Source: an uncultured Draconibacterium sp.
GTDB lineage: Bacteria > Bacteroidota > Bacteroidia > Bacteroidales > Prolixibacteraceae
DNA: 64,000 nucleotides
Direction of reading: 5' to 3'
Assembly: GCF_963676735.1 (NCBI RefSeq)
Contig: NZ_OY781464.1
Location: 4,311,001 to 4,375,000 of the forward strand
A program made the translations under genes and the position numbers. Positions 62,747-64,000 of the stretch are shown one piece after another (the stretch's first letter is position 1; each line of letters starts with the position of its first letter). The notes under the pieces are model-generated. The model worked only from the letters and a program-made list of their open reading frames with translations, was not told the origin of the DNA and ran no database searches.

Positions 62747-64000
62747 ATGTTTGAATACCTAAAAGATATCGCCCATTTTGATGCCGAGCAATTTCATTTG
62801 CTACGACCGGAATGGTTGTGGGCTTTTATTCCAATGCTGGTGGTTGCGGTTATTATTGTTTTTACCGCCAAAGAAGATAAAAAGTGGAAAAAGGTAATTG
62901 CGCCAGCTCTACGTCCGTTTATGTTTACCAAAGAAAAACGTTCGTCGCTTACTTTTCCCTTACTTGCCTTTGTACTTATTACAAGCATTGGAATACTTGC
63001 ACTTAGCGGACCAACTTGGAGCAAAGTTGAAGTGCCCGGAGCAAAAAGTGAAGCCGTATTAATGATTGCTGTAGATTGTTCGCTTTCGATGATGGCTGAA
63101 GACATTCAGCCCAATAGATTAGAACGTGCTAAGTTTAAAATTCGTGATTTATTGGATGCCAATCCCGGCGCGCGTGTTAGTTTGTATGCCTATTCGGGAA
63201 CCGCACATACCGTTGTGCCAATGTGTAGCGATTATCGTTTGCTTACCCATCATTTAGAGTCCCTTTCGCCCGGGATTATGCCGGTACAAGGCACCAACCT
63301 GCAAATGATGATGCAAATGGCAGATTCGACTTTAAAAAAGGTGGAAGCACCAAGTACTTTATTATTGGTTACCGATGTGATTACCGATGATCAACAAAAT
63401 TTGCTCGAGGCTTTTGTGGAGACTTCGAAACACAGCCTCGAAATACTAACAATGGCAACCAGCGAAGGTGCACAAATTCCTAAAAATGCTCAAAAACAAC
63501 CCGTAACTGATGCCAACGGAAATGTGGTTATTTCAAGCCTGAATTCAAATGTGCTTTTTAAGCTTCAAAAACACGATAAGATAAATATTATTACGCTTAC
63601 GCTTGATAATTCAGATATGGAATTATTAGCAGAAAAAGTAAGAGCAAAGTTGAAATTTCAGGCTGATGAGGAAGAAAGTGAGGAGCAATGGAAAGACATG
63701 GGATTTGTCTTGCTAATTCTTTTGGTTTTACTAATTCCGTTTTGGTTTCGTCGGGGCTGGATGATTCAGTATGGCTGGATTCCGCTTTTGTTTTTAATGA
63801 GTTCGTGTGGCGATAACACCTGGAATGACCTTTGGTACAGTAAAGATTATCAGGGGCAAAAGCTATACAATGCACAAAACTTCGAAGAAGCCGGTAATAC
63901 GTACGAATCCGCATTTCACCGGGGAGTGGCCTATTATAAAGCCGGAAATTTTGATGCTGCAGCCCAGGCCTTTTCCCGTGATAGTTCTGCCAACTCGTTG
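62747..64000 (+). CDS. BatB-like VWA protein with TPR-like end, truncated by the window edge
   Basis: 418 codons are visible from ATG 62747, running off the right edge. Membrane segments near 25-40 and 60-80 (LRPEWLWAFIPMLVVAVII; FPLLAFVLITSIGILALSG). The VWA domain has MIDAS AVDCSLSMMAED (D-x-S-x-S) and TLLLVTDVITDD. Another membrane segment follows (FVLLILLVLLIPFWFRRG), then a lipobox-like MSSCGDN and a TPR-like start (YNAQNFEEAGNTYESAFHRGVAYYKAGNF). BatB-TPR fusion is common in this phylum. The 3' end, and probable BatD/TPR partners, lie outside the window. Confidence 0.92.
   Translation, partial: MFEYLKDIAHFDAEQFHLLRPEWLWAFIPMLVVAVIIVFTAKEDKKWKKVIAPALRPFMFTKEKRSSLTFPLLAFVLITSIGILALSGPTWSKVEVPGAKSEAVLMIAVDCSLSMMAEDIQPNRLERAKFKIRDLLDANPGARVSLYAYSGTAHTVVPMCSDYRLLTHHLESLSPGIMPVQGTNLQMMMQMADSTLKKVEAPSTLLLVTDVITDDQQNLLEAFVETSKHSLEILTMATSEGAQIPKNAQKQPVTDANGNVVISSLNSNVLFKLQKHDKINIITLTLDNSDMELLAEKVRAKLKFQADEEESEEQWKDMGFVLLILLVLLIPFWFRRGWMIQYGWIPLLFLMSSCGDNTWNDLWYSKDYQGQKLYNAQNFEEAGNTYESAFHRGVAYYKAGNFDAAAQAFSRDSSANSL

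Noticed and set aside
1..64000. Prophage, integrative element or insertion sequence
   Set aside because: No integrase, transposase, phage structural gene or conjugation gene could be seen; the only mobile-like signals are short repeats.

Overview
The window is a chromosomal segment of a Bacteroidota bacterium, probably of the Marinilabiliales/Prolixibacteraceae type. The evidence is a Sus-type SusD/SusE/SusF set, type IX secretion (T9SS) cargo with type A and type B C-terminal sorting domains, PorP/SprF and PorZ, a Bat operon, many 'MKK...C' lipoproteins, and TAnnTTTG promoter elements. A glycyl-radical enzyme with its activase points to an anaerobic or facultative life. No insertion-sequence transposase, prophage or CRISPR array is visible.

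Layout. 1-6.8 kb (+): end of a starch-type utilisation locus (SusD, SusE-like, a FN3-SusF-like lipoprotein and a T9SS-secreted GH13 amylase). 6.8-14.3 kb (-): a surface-protein operon of a 1168-aa GEVED/HYR protein, a 271-aa secreted protein, a type B T9SS cargo protein and PorP/SprF; the three secreted proteins appear to share a module. 14.6-17.6 kb (-): DUF4252 protein, PspC protein, PadR regulator and a small LExWM-repeat exported protein. 18.4-22.8 kb (+): possible leader peptide, TonB-dependent receptor and choice-of-anchor J lipoprotein. 22.9-31.7 kb: housekeeping genes (nadA, S41 protease, dCMP deaminase, SPOR lipoprotein, cysQ, a Memo-AMMECR1 fusion, recO), with an AraC-type gene bracketed by inverted dispersed repeats. 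31.7-37.7 kb (-): porZ, rdgB and a YfhO-like membrane protein, continuing into recO. 37.8-44.4 kb: ArsR regulator, polyprenyl synthase, DUF2797 protein, a Cys-cluster protein, M28 peptidase, PCMD lipoprotein and an outer-membrane protein.

44.67-45.12 kb is a tandem array of about 41-42 bp units, each carrying a small hairpin. 45.2-48.6 kb (-) holds a HypD-like glycyl-radical dehydratase and its activase, with an 18-bp perfect palindrome upstream. 48.9-52.9 kb has a Trp/Tyr-rich DUF4136 lipoprotein, an outer-membrane barrel, a small membrane protein, pheS, tRNA-Arg(CCU) and an aldo/keto reductase. 53.2-58.6 kb has an outer-membrane protein, a formylglycine-generating enzyme, the Cys-type sulfatase it probably matures, and a secreted HAD phosphatase.

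58.7-64 kb (+) is a Bat operon (MoxR, DUF58, DUF4381, BatA, BatB running off the edge). A GxxExxY-family gene lies between MoxR and DUF58 and is flanked on each side by a long imperfect palindromic repeat; two more copies lie in the same operon. This repeat-plus-nuclease-fold arrangement is the best candidate for an undescribed mobile or repeat-maintenance system in the window.
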